Source: Wenyingzhuangia aestuarii (GTDB taxonomy: Bacteria > Bacteroidota > Bacteroidia > Flavobacteriales > Flavobacteriaceae). Taken from it: a stretch of DNA of 64,000 nucleotides. The position numbers were made by a program, and so were the translations under genes. This document shows positions 35,110 to 43,003 of this stretch, in pieces (position 1 is the first letter of the stretch; the number at the start of each line of letters is the position of its first letter). The DNA lies in the NCBI RefSeq assembly GCF_011927765.1, contig NZ_JAATJG010000002.1, positions 1 through 64,000 of the forward strand, in the 5' to 3' direction. Below the pieces are notes generated by a model. The model was not told the origin of the DNA. It searched no databases and saw only the letters and a list, made by a program, of their open reading frames with translations.

Positions 35110-35541
35110 TTATAAAAATTTATTTTTTAATTCGGGAGTTGGAATCATACAGTTGTCTTTTTTACCAAACCATTTATATCTGTTTCTAGCAATTACATCA
35201 TATACAAAATCACGAATAGGTTTGGGAATCACATAAAATAGATACAGTGCAGGGTACCATCCCTTTAAGTGTTTAGCAATGGTTAAGGCAGCGCTAGATT
35301 TTGTGTAAATTTTAGAATTGCTTACTAACATAACAGAATCAATATTATTGTATTGATCACCTTTACTAGCCAAATAAGCAATTACGGCTGGGTTTTGTAA
35401 TGTAGAAAAAACAAAAATATTTTTGGAATCGTTTTTAATTACAAGTTGTACAGAGTTGTTACATAAATTACAAACTCCATCAAACAAAATAAGAGGTTTG
35501 TGCTTTGTAATATCTTCTATGTTTTTAAAACTATTACTCAT
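35110..35541 (-). CDS. DCC-family thiol-disulfide oxidoreductase-like protein (DUF393)
   Basis: A 143-aa protein with the family signature DGVCNLCNNS near residues 22-31, in which DGVC and the second Cys form a CxxC centre. A second block IAKHLKGWYPALYLFYVIPKPIRDFVYDVIARNRYKWFG matches the rest of the family. DCC proteins are predicted thioredoxin-like redox proteins, and no precise substrate is established. The residues around CNLC are intact. It diverges from the outer-membrane protein gene at 35597. Confidence 0.8.
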   Translation of the reverse strand: MSNSFKNIEDITKHKPLILFDGVCNLCNNSVQLVIKNDSKNIFVFSTLQNPAVIAYLASKGDQYNNIDSVMLVSNSKIYTKSSAALTIAKHLKGWYPALYLFYVIPKPIRDFVYDVIARNRYKWFGKKDNCMIPTPELKNKFL

Positions 35542-35551
35542 TTGTATTTGC

Positions 35552-35559
35552 TAAATTTG
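35552..35559 (+). promoter_or_regulatory. Putative -7 element of the gene at 35597
   Basis: TAAATTTG is an exact TAnnTTTG match, 37 nt before the start codon. A matching -33 box is not clear. Confidence 0.35.
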
Positions 35560-35596
35560 TCCAACTTTTTAAAAATCAAATATACTTATATAATTC

Positions 35597-36436
35597 ATGA
35601 AAAATACAAGACTTTTTTTGTTGATGGCTTTATTCACGGTTGTTATACAAGCACAAGAAACAAAATTAAAGAACAAAGGAAAGTTTTATGCTTATTGGGG
35701 ATGGAACAGAGCAGCGTATTCTTCTTCGGATATTACGTTTAAAGGAGATGATTATAATTTTACCTTAAAAGATGTGGTGGCTACAGATAAACAGATTCCT
35801 TTTTCGGCTAACAAATATTTAAACCCAGGAAATGTTACATTGCCACAAACAAATACTGCAATAGGGTACTTCTTTAGTGAAAATTATAGTATTGTATTAG
35901 GATTAGATCATATGAAATACGTAACCGTACAAGACCAGTGGTTAACTATAGATGGTGAAATAGATCCTAGTTATGGTGTTGTAGGTGCAAATGGAGCTGT
36001 TTCTCCTTTTGTAAATAATGGAATTAAGCAAACCGAAGATTTTTTACAATTTGAACATACAGATGGATTAAACTACATTCACCTATCAGTAAATAGATTT
36101 GATGATATTAGCAGCAGTTTTGGAATTCAAACCGAAAATTTTGTGATTAATTTAACCGAAGGATTAGGTGCTGGATTTTTGTTGCCAAAAACAAATTCAA
36201 CCTTGTTAGGTAAGGAAAGACATGATGATTTCCATGTATCAGGATACGGAATGCATGCTCAATTAGGTTTTAACTTTGTAATTTATAAACACTTTTTTAT
36301 TCAAACAGATTTAAGAGCGGGGTATATTAATATGTCTGATATTAGAACAACTCAAAGTAAATCAGATTCTGCTTCACAAGATTTTACTTTTCTACAAGGA
36401 ACTTTGTTAATAGGAGGTAGGTTTAGATTGTTTTAA
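35597..36436 (+). CDS. Outer-membrane beta-barrel-type protein, function unknown
   Basis: A 279-aa protein with a signal peptide ending VIQAQ. Alternating hydrophobic and aromatic strands run through the protein (for example AIGYFFSENYSIVLGLDHMKYV and FNFVIYKHFFIQTDLRAGYI), and the C-terminus GGRFRLF ends in Phe, as outer-membrane barrels do. I do not recognise a named family. Monocistronic, with a strong terminator shared with the convergent YdeI-like gene. Confidence 0.65.
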   Translation: MKNTRLFLLMALFTVVIQAQETKLKNKGKFYAYWGWNRAAYSSSDITFKGDDYNFTLKDVVATDKQIPFSANKYLNPGNVTLPQTNTAIGYFFSENYSIVLGLDHMKYVTVQDQWLTIDGEIDPSYGVVGANGAVSPFVNNGIKQTEDFLQFEHTDGLNYIHLSVNRFDDISSSFGIQTENFVINLTEGLGAGFLLPKTNSTLLGKERHDDFHVSGYGMHAQLGFNFVIYKHFFIQTDLRAGYINMSDIRTTQSKSDSASQDFTFLQGTLLIGGRFRLF

Positions 36437-36452
36437 AAAAACTATATTCTAT

Positions 36453-36488
36453 AAAAAAAGGGCTTCATAATTTATGAAGCCCTTTTTT
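36453..36488. terminator. Bidirectional terminator between convergent genes
   Basis: AAGGGCTTCATAA and TTATGAAGCCCTT pair perfectly, with an A-run before and a T-run after. The T-run reaches into the stop codon of the leftward gene ending at 36488. Confidence 0.9.
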
Positions 36489-37126
36489 TATGCTAGTTGT
36501 TTGTGTGATCCATCGCAATTGGGCATTTTTTTGGAAAGCCCACAGGTACAATCATGTATTCCTTTGCCTTCTAAAATTTTGGAAATGTATTTTAGAATTC
36601 TACTTGTTCTAGTTTTACTTTGTTTTGCTCCAGAAAAAAATAGGAGGTATCCTTTTTGTCTTCCAGGAGTTAAGGTATAAAAAGCTTTTTCTAAAGCAGT
36701 GTTGTTGTTAAATTCATGTACTAATTCTTCAGGAACCTCATAATCTGTTACTGTTTTTAAAGCTACTTTTAATCCTGCTTTTTCTACTTCTATAGCTTCA
36801 AAAATATAAGCTTTTAAAACAGCCTTTAGTTCTTGTATTTGTTGCACACTCGTAAATTGAATAATACGGCTAGATTGTGAATTTTCTCCTGGTTTTACAA
36901 GTAGATTGTTAGAGTCTTTAAGCAAAGCTCCTTTAAAAAAGTTAAGACTACAATACTCTTTAAAACCTCCTAAAATAACAAGGTTATTCTGCTTATACAT
37001 ATAACAAGGATGTTTCCATTTATAGGTTTCTGTTAATGTACAATCTAAAAGTATATTTCTTAAAGCTTGTAATTCTTCTTGCCAATTTTTAGCCTTGATA
37101 ATATGTTCGTCAACTTTAGGGTTCAC
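36488..37126 (-). CDS. YdeI/OmdA-type protein with C-terminal CDGSH iron-sulfur motif
   Basis: A 212-aa protein from a GTG start at 37126 (VNPKVDEHI). A longer reading from an ATG at 37177 would start inside the terminator of the upstream gene and adds residues not typical of the family, so the GTG is preferred. The N-terminal half looks like the DUF1801/YdhG-type domain (WKHPCYMYK, ILGGFKEYCSLNFFKG). The following VPEELVHEF...LTPGRQKGYL block matches the OmdA/YdeI family. The last 25 residues carry CTCGLSKKMPNCDGSH, a full match to the C-x-C-x2-S-x3-P-x-C-D-G-S-H cluster-binding pattern of CDGSH proteins. A cytosolic redox or stress role is possible but unproven. Confidence 0.75.
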   Translation of the reverse strand: MNPKVDEHIIKAKNWQEELQALRNILLDCTLTETYKWKHPCYMYKQNNLVILGGFKEYCSLNFFKGALLKDSNNLLVKPGENSQSSRIIQFTSVQQIQELKAVLKAYIFEAIEVEKAGLKVALKTVTDYEVPEELVHEFNNNTALEKAFYTLTPGRQKGYLLFFSGAKQSKTRTSRILKYISKILEGKGIHDCTCGLSKKMPNCDGSHKQLA

Positions 37127-37150
37127 TGTAAATAAGTTTAGGATAGATTT

Positions 37151-37186
37151 AAAAATAAGAAAACCCTTTGTTTTCACAAAGGGTTT
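37151..37186 (-). terminator. Terminator after the cyclophilin-FKBP gene
   Basis: On the minus strand AAACCCTTTGT and ACAAAGGGTTT pair perfectly around GAAA and are followed by TTCTTATTTTT. It lies 26 nt after the stop at 37213 and argues against a start at 37177 for the next gene. Confidence 0.75.
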
Positions 37187-37212
37187 TTAAATATTGAGAA
37201 ATAAGTAGGTAC

Positions 37213-38148
37213 TTATTTTACTTTTACCAATTCTACATCAAATACTAAAGTTGCATTTGGTGGAATTACTCCTCCAGCACCTCTAGATCCATATCCTAAA
37301 TCAGAAGGAATTACCAAACGAGCTTTGTCTCCAACTTCTAATAATTGAATTCCTTCGTCCCATCCAGAAATTACCTGACCTACACCAATGGCAAAATCAA
37401 TAGGTTGATTTCTTTTGTAAGAAGAATCAAAAACAGTTCCATCAGGTAATTGTCCTTTGTAGTGTACAGATACTTGTTGTCCTTTAGTAGCTTTTACTCC
37501 AGAGTTTCCTGCTTGAATAATTTTATATCTTAATCCGCTAGCTGTTTTTTCGTACCCAGCAGCTAATTTTTCTAACTCTAATTCACGAGCTTCCGCTTCT
37601 GCTTTTAAATTTGCTTCTCTAGATCCTTCAAAAGTTCTAAAAGATTCAATAGCGTTAAATTTTTCAGCAGCTTCTCCTACACGAACAATTTCTAAAGATT
37701 CAATTTCATCACCTTGTTCAATTAAATCAACAATGTCTTGTCCTTTTACAACACTTCCAAAAACAGTGTGCTTACCATCTAACCATGGAGTAGCGGTATG
37801 TGTAATAAAGAATTGAGAACCGTTTGTTCCAGGTCCTGCGTTTGCCATAGATAATTTTCCTGGAGCATCGTGCTTTAATTCAGCTACAATCTCATCATCA
37901 AAACTATAACCAGGGTTTCCTGTTCCCGTTCCTTGAGGACATCCTCCTTGAATCATAAAGTCAGCAATCACACGGTGGAATTTTAATCCATCGTAATAAG
38001 GTTTCCCTTGTGGCTTAGCTTCGTTTTCCATGTTTCCTTCTGCCAAAGCAACAAAGTTTCCTACTGTTCCAGGAGTTTTTTCAAACTCTAAGTTTACTAA
38101 AATTTCACCTTTAGAGGTGTTAAATTTTGCGTACAATCCGTTATTCAT
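37213..38148 (-). CDS. Dual peptidyl-prolyl isomerase: cyclophilin-FKBP fusion
   Basis: A 311-aa protein. Residues 1-155 are a cyclophilin domain ([39 protein letters not shown], containing the catalytic Arg in FHR and the substrate-site Phe and Trp). A charged linker (about 160-205) leads to an FKBP domain ([60 protein letters not shown]). Both active-site sets look intact. No signal peptide, so cytosolic folding is likely. Such cyclophilin-first fusions are known from a few bacteria including flavobacteria. It is encoded 7 nt after the outer-membrane protein gene at 38156. Confidence 0.92.
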   Translation of the reverse strand: MNNGLYAKFNTSKGEILVNLEFEKTPGTVGNFVALAEGNMENEAKPQGKPYYDGLKFHRVIADFMIQGGCPQGTGTGNPGYSFDDEIVAELKHDAPGKLSMANAGPGTNGSQFFITHTATPWLDGKHTVFGSVVKGQDIVDLIEQGDEIESLEIVRVGEAAEKFNAIESFRTFEGSREANLKAEAEARELELEKLAAGYEKTASGLRYKIIQAGNSGVKATKGQQVSVHYKGQLPDGTVFDSSYKRNQPIDFAIGVGQVISGWDEGIQLLEVGDKARLVIPSDLGYGSRGAGGVIPPNATLVFDVELVKVK

Positions 38149-38155
38149 CTCTTAA

Positions 38156-39736
38156 TTATTTATTAAATAGGGAGCTAAGTGATGAAAAATCTACACTTAA
38201 CCCGATGTTTATATTGTTTGAATTGATGTTAAAAGAAGGCGATACTACTTTTCCTGCCGATGCTATAATGGAAAGCTGATCGTTTAAACGAACATAACCA
38301 CCTATCTTGGCTTTTATAATAATTCCTTCTCCAGTATCAATTCCAGCACCTCCACCAGCTCCTGTTAAAAGCTCTGTAAATAGCTGAATTTTTTCTTTTG
38401 CAAATATAGGAGAATAGAATCCGAATCCAACCATTCCGTCTGCATATCCTCCAGCTCCTAATTCACTTTGTTTGTCTGTACCTTTATAAGTAGACTCGTA
38501 GGCAAAAGCGGCTTGTCCTACCAAATACAAATAGGTGTTGATGTCGTAATTAACTTGCAAAGCCAATAAATGTAAATCCAAAGGTTCACGAATCATTCTA
38601 CTTAGCTTAAAATAAGTTTGATGTTGTAGGCTTATTCTAACTCCTGTAGTTTTTATTTTGGTTGGCTTTTGAGCAGTATAGTTGTTAATTCTACCTGAAG
38701 AAAAACTATTAAATTTTATTCCTCCACCTAAGGTATATGCTTCAAAAAAACCATCCAATGCTCTAGTGTAACCTGCATGAGCAAATAAAGATGTTTTTTT
38801 AGTTAAATGATAATCTATTCCAAAAGAAGGATATATGGTTGCTCCACCTTCGGCTCTAATTCTCCCACCAGCCGCTCCAATTCCTAATTTGGTAAAAATA
38901 CTGATGTGCTTATTTTGTACAGGTTCATATCCAATTCCACCAAACACATCCATAAAACCAGCCACCAACCCTTTATACATAGCATCTGTATGAAGAAACA
39001 AAAAACTATTGTAGTTAATATATTTCTGATATTCAAAACCAACCAAGTTTAAGGTGTTTCTTAATAGCTCATTATGTTGCTCTGCATCTTTTCTTGTTTT
39101 TCCAAAAGGAAAATATTGATCTAGTTTTATGACAAAAGCACTCCTTTTAACTTTAGATTTAGGAGCTGTGTTTTTAGCAACAGAAACTATTTTATTTCTA
39201 CTACTATAAGTACTAACAACTAAATTTGTAGGAACTTCTACATAAAAAGACAAAGCATTACTTTTAATACTTCCTGTGTAAAAGTTAAAGTGACTAAATT
39301 GAACTCCTAAGTGTAGTTTAGGAAAATGATAAGCTATACCAATGTTGGGATTGACAAAAGCTCCTTTATTGATTAAATTTCTATAACCACCACCACCACC
39401 AAAATTGATGTTGGCATCTAAATAAAGATTAGAATGTATTTTTTGAAAGGTTCCTAATTCTAGTCCTAAAGCAAACAATCCACCTTGATCTCCAAACAGA
39501 GCAGCATGTACATTGGTTCCTCCATAAATGTTTTTAGTAATAGGTACTTGATAATGCAAACCTCCTAAGGCCATGGTTTTGTCTGTGTTTTTATTCACAG
39601 GCATATTAAGGACCATGTAATTAAAACGAACTTTGTTGCTAAGAGAAGAGGTGTTTAATAAAGTTGACGAACTGTTTTCCTGTGCAAATGTCAGAAAGTG
39701 ATTAAAGCATAAGAGCCAGAAAAACAGTTTGTACAT
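38156..39736 (-). CDS. Putative outer-membrane beta-barrel protein, function unknown
   Basis: A 526-aa protein with a signal peptide ending TFAQ. Gly- and aromatic-rich repeated strands (NLYLDANINFGGGGGYRN, LFALGLELGTFQK, LFTELLTGAGGGAGID) and repeated ITxxxSxFAHAGYTRAL-type patterns suggest a large barrel or channel. I recognise no named family. It sits between release factor 3 (9 nt upstream) and the fused isomerase, and is read in the same direction, so the three probably form one transcript. Confidence 0.6.
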   Translation of the reverse strand: MYKLFFWLLCFNHFLTFAQENSSSTLLNTSSLSNKVRFNYMVLNMPVNKNTDKTMALGGLHYQVPITKNIYGGTNVHAALFGDQGGLFALGLELGTFQKIHSNLYLDANINFGGGGGYRNLINKGAFVNPNIGIAYHFPKLHLGVQFSHFNFYTGSIKSNALSFYVEVPTNLVVSTYSSRNKIVSVAKNTAPKSKVKRSAFVIKLDQYFPFGKTRKDAEQHNELLRNTLNLVGFEYQKYINYNSFLFLHTDAMYKGLVAGFMDVFGGIGYEPVQNKHISIFTKLGIGAAGGRIRAEGGATIYPSFGIDYHLTKKTSLFAHAGYTRALDGFFEAYTLGGGIKFNSFSSGRINNYTAQKPTKIKTTGVRISLQHQTYFKLSRMIREPLDLHLLALQVNYDINTYLYLVGQAAFAYESTYKGTDKQSELGAGGYADGMVGFGFYSPIFAKEKIQLFTELLTGAGGGAGIDTGEGIIIKAKIGGYVRLNDQLSIIASAGKVVSPSFNINSNNINIGLSVDFSSLSSLFNK

Positions 39737-39745
39737 CGTTATATT

Positions 39746-41332
39746 TTATTTAAACTCACTAGTAAAGTGTAGCTTTACCGATGGGTATTTATCTTGAGTC
39801 ATTTGAATGGTAAAAGCAGAATCTGCTAAAAATACTAACTGACCTTGTTTGTCTTTGGCTAAATAACGTTGTTTTACACGTTTAAAATCTTCAAATTCAG
39901 CTTTGTTATTTGTAGGCTCTACCCAACAAACTTTATGCATGTTTAAATTTTCATAGGTACATTTGGCTCCGTATTCGTGCTCTAAACGGTACTGAATTAC
40001 TTCGTACTGTAAAGCTCCTACAGTTCCAATCACTTTACGTCCGTTAAGTTCTAAAGTAAATAACTGGGCAACCCCTTCATCCATTAACTGATCTAATCCT
40101 TTGTATAATTGTTTAGATTTTAAAGGATCGGCATTGTTTACATAACGGAAATGTTCTGGAGAAAAACTAGGAATTCCTTTAAAGTTGATAATTTCACCTT
40201 CGGTTAAAGTATCTCCAATTTTAAAGTTTCCAGTATCGTGTAATCCTACAATATCACCAGGAAAAGATTCGTCTACAATTTCTTTTTTCTCAGCAAAAAA
40301 AGCATTGGGACTAGAAAACTTCATCTTTTTACCATTACGTACGTGCAAGTAAGGAACATTACGCTTAAAAGTACCGGATACAATTTTTATAAAAGCCAAA
40401 CGGTCTCTGTGTTTAGGATCCATGTTAGCATGAATTTTAAACACAAAACCTGTTAAGTTACTTTCTTTAGAATCTACCAAACGCTCTTCTGCTTTTTTGG
40501 GCTGAGGGGTTGGAGCAATTTCTATAAAACAATCTAGCAATTCTTTCACTCCAAAATTATTTAAAGCAGAACCAAAAAATACAGGCTGTAAGTCTCCATT
40601 TAAATACGCTTCTTGATCAAAAGGAGGGTAAACTCCTTCTACCATTTCTATATCATCACGTAAAGTATTAGCCGCTTTTTCACCGACTAATTCATCCAAT
40701 TCAGGAACATTAATATCTGTGAATTCTACTCCTGTAGTAACTTGTTGTTTTTTGTCTCCTGCAAATAGGTTGATTTTCTTTTCCCAAATGTTATAAATTC
40801 CCTGAAAATCGTATCCCATTCCAATAGGGAAAGAAAGTGGAGTCGTGGTTAATCCTAGTTTTTGTTCTACTTCATCTAACAAATCAAAAGCATCTTTACC
40901 TTCACGGTCTAATTTGTTAATAAATACAATAATAGGAATCTTACGCATTCTACAAACCTCTACCAACTTCTCTGTTTGAGGCTCCACACCTTTGGCAACA
41001 TCAATTACCACAATTACACTATCTACAGCCGTTAAGGTTCTAAAGGTGTCTTCTGCAAAATCTTTGTGTCCTGGAGTATCTAAAATGTTTATTTTACGAT
41101 TTTTGTAATTAAACGCTAATACAGAAGTTGCGACAGAAATACCACGCTGACGTTCTATTTCCATAAAATCGGAAGTAGCTCCTTTTTTAACTTTATTGTT
41201 TTTTACGGCTCCAGCTTCGCTAATAGCTCCACCAAAAAGTAATAATTTTTCTGTTAAAGTAGTTTTACCTGCATCGGGGTGAGAGATAATACCAAAGGTT
41301 CTTCTACGTTTAATTTCGTCTATAAATGCCAT
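39746..41332 (-). CDS. prfC: Peptide chain release factor 3
   Basis: A 528-aa translational GTPase of normal length. G1 is SHPDAGKTT, the switch I segment follows with ERQRGISVATS, G3 is DTPGHKDF, and G4 is FINKLDREG. Domain II and III segments (GDIVGLHDTGNFKIGDTL; GALQYEVIQYRLEHEYGAKC) are typical of RF3. It removes RF1 or RF2 from the ribosome after peptide release. A TAnnTTTG element lies 24 nt upstream of the start codon. Confidence 0.96.
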   Translation of the reverse strand: MAFIDEIKRRRTFGIISHPDAGKTTLTEKLLLFGGAISEAGAVKNNKVKKGATSDFMEIERQRGISVATSVLAFNYKNRKINILDTPGHKDFAEDTFRTLTAVDSVIVVIDVAKGVEPQTEKLVEVCRMRKIPIIVFINKLDREGKDAFDLLDEVEQKLGLTTTPLSFPIGMGYDFQGIYNIWEKKINLFAGDKKQQVTTGVEFTDINVPELDELVGEKAANTLRDDIEMVEGVYPPFDQEAYLNGDLQPVFFGSALNNFGVKELLDCFIEIAPTPQPKKAEERLVDSKESNLTGFVFKIHANMDPKHRDRLAFIKIVSGTFKRNVPYLHVRNGKKMKFSSPNAFFAEKKEIVDESFPGDIVGLHDTGNFKIGDTLTEGEIINFKGIPSFSPEHFRYVNNADPLKSKQLYKGLDQLMDEGVAQLFTLELNGRKVIGTVGALQYEVIQYRLEHEYGAKCTYENLNMHKVCWVEPTNNKAEFEDFKRVKQRYLAKDKQGQLVFLADSAFTIQMTQDKYPSVKLHFTSEFK

Positions 41333-41355
41333 TTTGTTGAATTAAATTCGGAACG

Positions 41356-41363
41356 CAAAGATA
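41356..41363 (-). promoter_or_regulatory. Putative -7 element of prfC
   Basis: The minus strand reads TATCTTTG, an exact TAnnTTTG match, 24 nt ahead of the prfC start. An upstream T-rich run could serve as the -33 region. Confidence 0.45.
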
Positions 41364-41382
41364 CATTTTATAAGGTCATAAA

Positions 41383-41426
41383 AAAACGCTCTCGATAAAG
41401 AAAAGTACTTTAAATGAGAGCGTTTT
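41383..41426 (-). terminator. Terminator after the GH117 operon and TM2 pseudogene
   Basis: AAAACGCTCTC and GAGAGCGTTTT pair perfectly over 11 bp with a 22-nt loop. On the minus strand the stem leads into TTTTTT. Confidence 0.75.
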
Positions 41427-41447
41427 AAGTTATGTTAAAAAAGGAAT

Positions 41448-41667
41448 TTAGTTTTTAATATAATTTCCCTCTTTGTCTTTAAAATTACCTGTTAAAATGA
41501 TGATGAAATCTATCAAAGTCCAAATACCCAATCCACCAAAAGTGATGAGTTGTAAAATACCTGTTCTTATTTGACTACATAGAATCTATGTACTTCTAAT
41601 CCTCCTAAAAAGAAGCATAGTAATACTGTGACAGGAAAGTCTTTTTCACTTTAACTTTTTCCATCAT
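41448..41667 (-). pseudogene. Frameshifted TM2-domain membrane protein
   Basis: The minus strand encodes a TM2-domain protein in pieces. A start MMEKVKVK at 41667 runs into a wrong frame. Another frame gives KDFPVTVLLCFFLGG-x4-HRFYVVK, then a stop. A third frame gives IRTGILQLITFGGLGIWTLIDF and a tail ending GNYIKN at 41448. Joined, these follow the TM2 pattern of FFLGG-HRFYxGK-GILQLIT-GxxGIWxLIDF. At least two indels are needed, one at an AAA run in the middle. The remnant lies 48 bp after GH117, on the same strand. Confidence 0.8.
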
Positions 41668-41715
41668 AATTTTTAATTTTCCATAAAAATAGAAATTAGT
41701 TTAACAGTAGCAGTT

Positions 41716-42999
41716 TTATCTACCTTCTGGGTGCTGTCTTAACTTTCCTAAACCTTGTTTAAAGTATACTTCTGGTTTGTGCCAAACTCCTGTATCTTTA
41801 AAACCACGTTCATCATAATCTAAACTTAAATCACAATCAAATCTTGCAATAATAGAATGTCTGTTTCCGTTTTCACCTGCATTAATAAAGTGTGAAATTC
41901 CCCAAGTAATTCCTCTACCATCTTTAGTGTCTGTAAAAGCATCAGGAGTATAAGGTCCGGCTGCAACAGGTACTAATGATATTTTAGACATTACTTTAAA
42001 GTTTACTCCGTCTTCTGCATATTGCACGGTTTCTCTTTCGTTTCCATCTTTATAAATAATTGCAGCAATTCCTTTTTTGTATGGGAAGTAAGTTGTTTCA
42101 TGTCCCGAAGTCATTACTGGGTTTAAAGGGTGTTTTGTATAGGGTCCTAAAGGATCATCAGCAATAGCTAATCCGTGACCTACAGCATAGTTTTTTCTGT
42201 TATCGGGCCATTTGTTGTAGGCTGATTTATAGTACACATAAATTTTACCATCGTGTACTATAGGAAAAGGATCGTGTGTTGCTTTGTGATCCCATTCTCC
42301 TTCTTTTCCAAAAGGAATTACGGCATCACCACCATGAGTCCAAGGTCCGTCAGGAGAATCTGCGTAAGAAATAGATACAGGACATAAGTCTCCTTTTAAT
42401 CCACTAGGTTCATCAAAAGCTTGGTAGTATAAATAATACTTTCCTTTCCAAATTAAAATTTCAGGAGTACAAACAGATCTCCATCCAGATTTTGGTTTTT
42501 CGGGTCTTTTAATAGCGACTCCTTTTTCTTCCCAAGTAAATCCATCTTTACTACTTGCGTACCAAACTTCTGCTAAATCCCAATCTGTAGAAGGAATTTC
42601 ATCTGTAGCTTTGGCAGCATTGTTCCATCCAATAGGACGAACTTTTGTATGACGTTTGGTATACCATAAATAGTAGGTGTCACCAACTTTAATAGGTCGG
42701 GTAGGGTCTCTTCTAGTAATGGTTCCATCACCTCCGTTGTAATCAAACCCTTTTAAGCGAGTGTATTTAAATTGTGAAAACAATTCGTTGTCTTGCGCTC
42801 TAGGAGCAGGATAATCAAACATACGATTTGCAGAAGCACTCAAAGGAAAATCTGGTTTTTCTGTAGGCATGGTATATGGAAATACTTGATGCTCTTTAGT
42901 CTTTGATGCAGTTTCTGTTGTGTTTTGTTGACAAGAAACACTTAAGCCCATAACAACAAGGGCTAAAGCGATTTTTTTAACGGAATAAATTAATTTCAT
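41716..42999 (-). CDS. GH117 glycoside hydrolase lipoprotein
   Basis: A 427-aa lipoprotein (signal ending LSVSC, Cys23). The N-terminal SASANRMFDYPAPRAQDNELFSQFKYTRLKG segment, which mediates dimerisation in the family, and the five-blade propeller motifs are clear. Asp98 in RRDP, Asp243 in HDPFPI and His300-Glu301 in SGHE match the catalytic and sugar-binding positions of characterised neoagarobiose hydrolases by motif and spacing. GH117 enzymes split alpha-1,3 linkages to 3,6-anhydro-L-galactose in agar oligosaccharides, and some clades have no known activity. It is the last gene of the oxidoreductase-symporter operon, 4 nt after the symporter stop. The lipid anchor places it in the envelope. 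Confidence 0.93.
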   Translation of the reverse strand: MKLIYSVKKIALALVVMGLSVSCQQNTTETASKTKEHQVFPYTMPTEKPDFPLSASANRMFDYPAPRAQDNELFSQFKYTRLKGFDYNGGDGTITRRDPTRPIKVGDTYYLWYTKRHTKVRPIGWNNAAKATDEIPSTDWDLAEVWYASSKDGFTWEEKGVAIKRPEKPKSGWRSVCTPEILIWKGKYYLYYQAFDEPSGLKGDLCPVSISYADSPDGPWTHGGDAVIPFGKEGEWDHKATHDPFPIVHDGKIYVYYKSAYNKWPDNRKNYAVGHGLAIADDPLGPYTKHPLNPVMTSGHETTYFPYKKGIAAIIYKDGNERETVQYAEDGVNFKVMSKISLVPVAAGPYTPDAFTDTKDGRGITWGISHFINAGENGNRHSIIARFDCDLSLDYDERGFKDTGVWHKPEVYFKQGLGKLRQHPEGR

Positions 43000-43003
43000 A
43001 ATT

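Noticed and set aside
36474-36680. 68-aa open frame on the plus strand
   Set aside because: It overlaps the CDGSH end of the leftward gene and starts inside a bidirectional terminator.
37127-37177. ATG start for the YdeI-like protein, 17 residues longer
   Set aside because: It lies within the terminator hairpin of the upstream isomerase gene.
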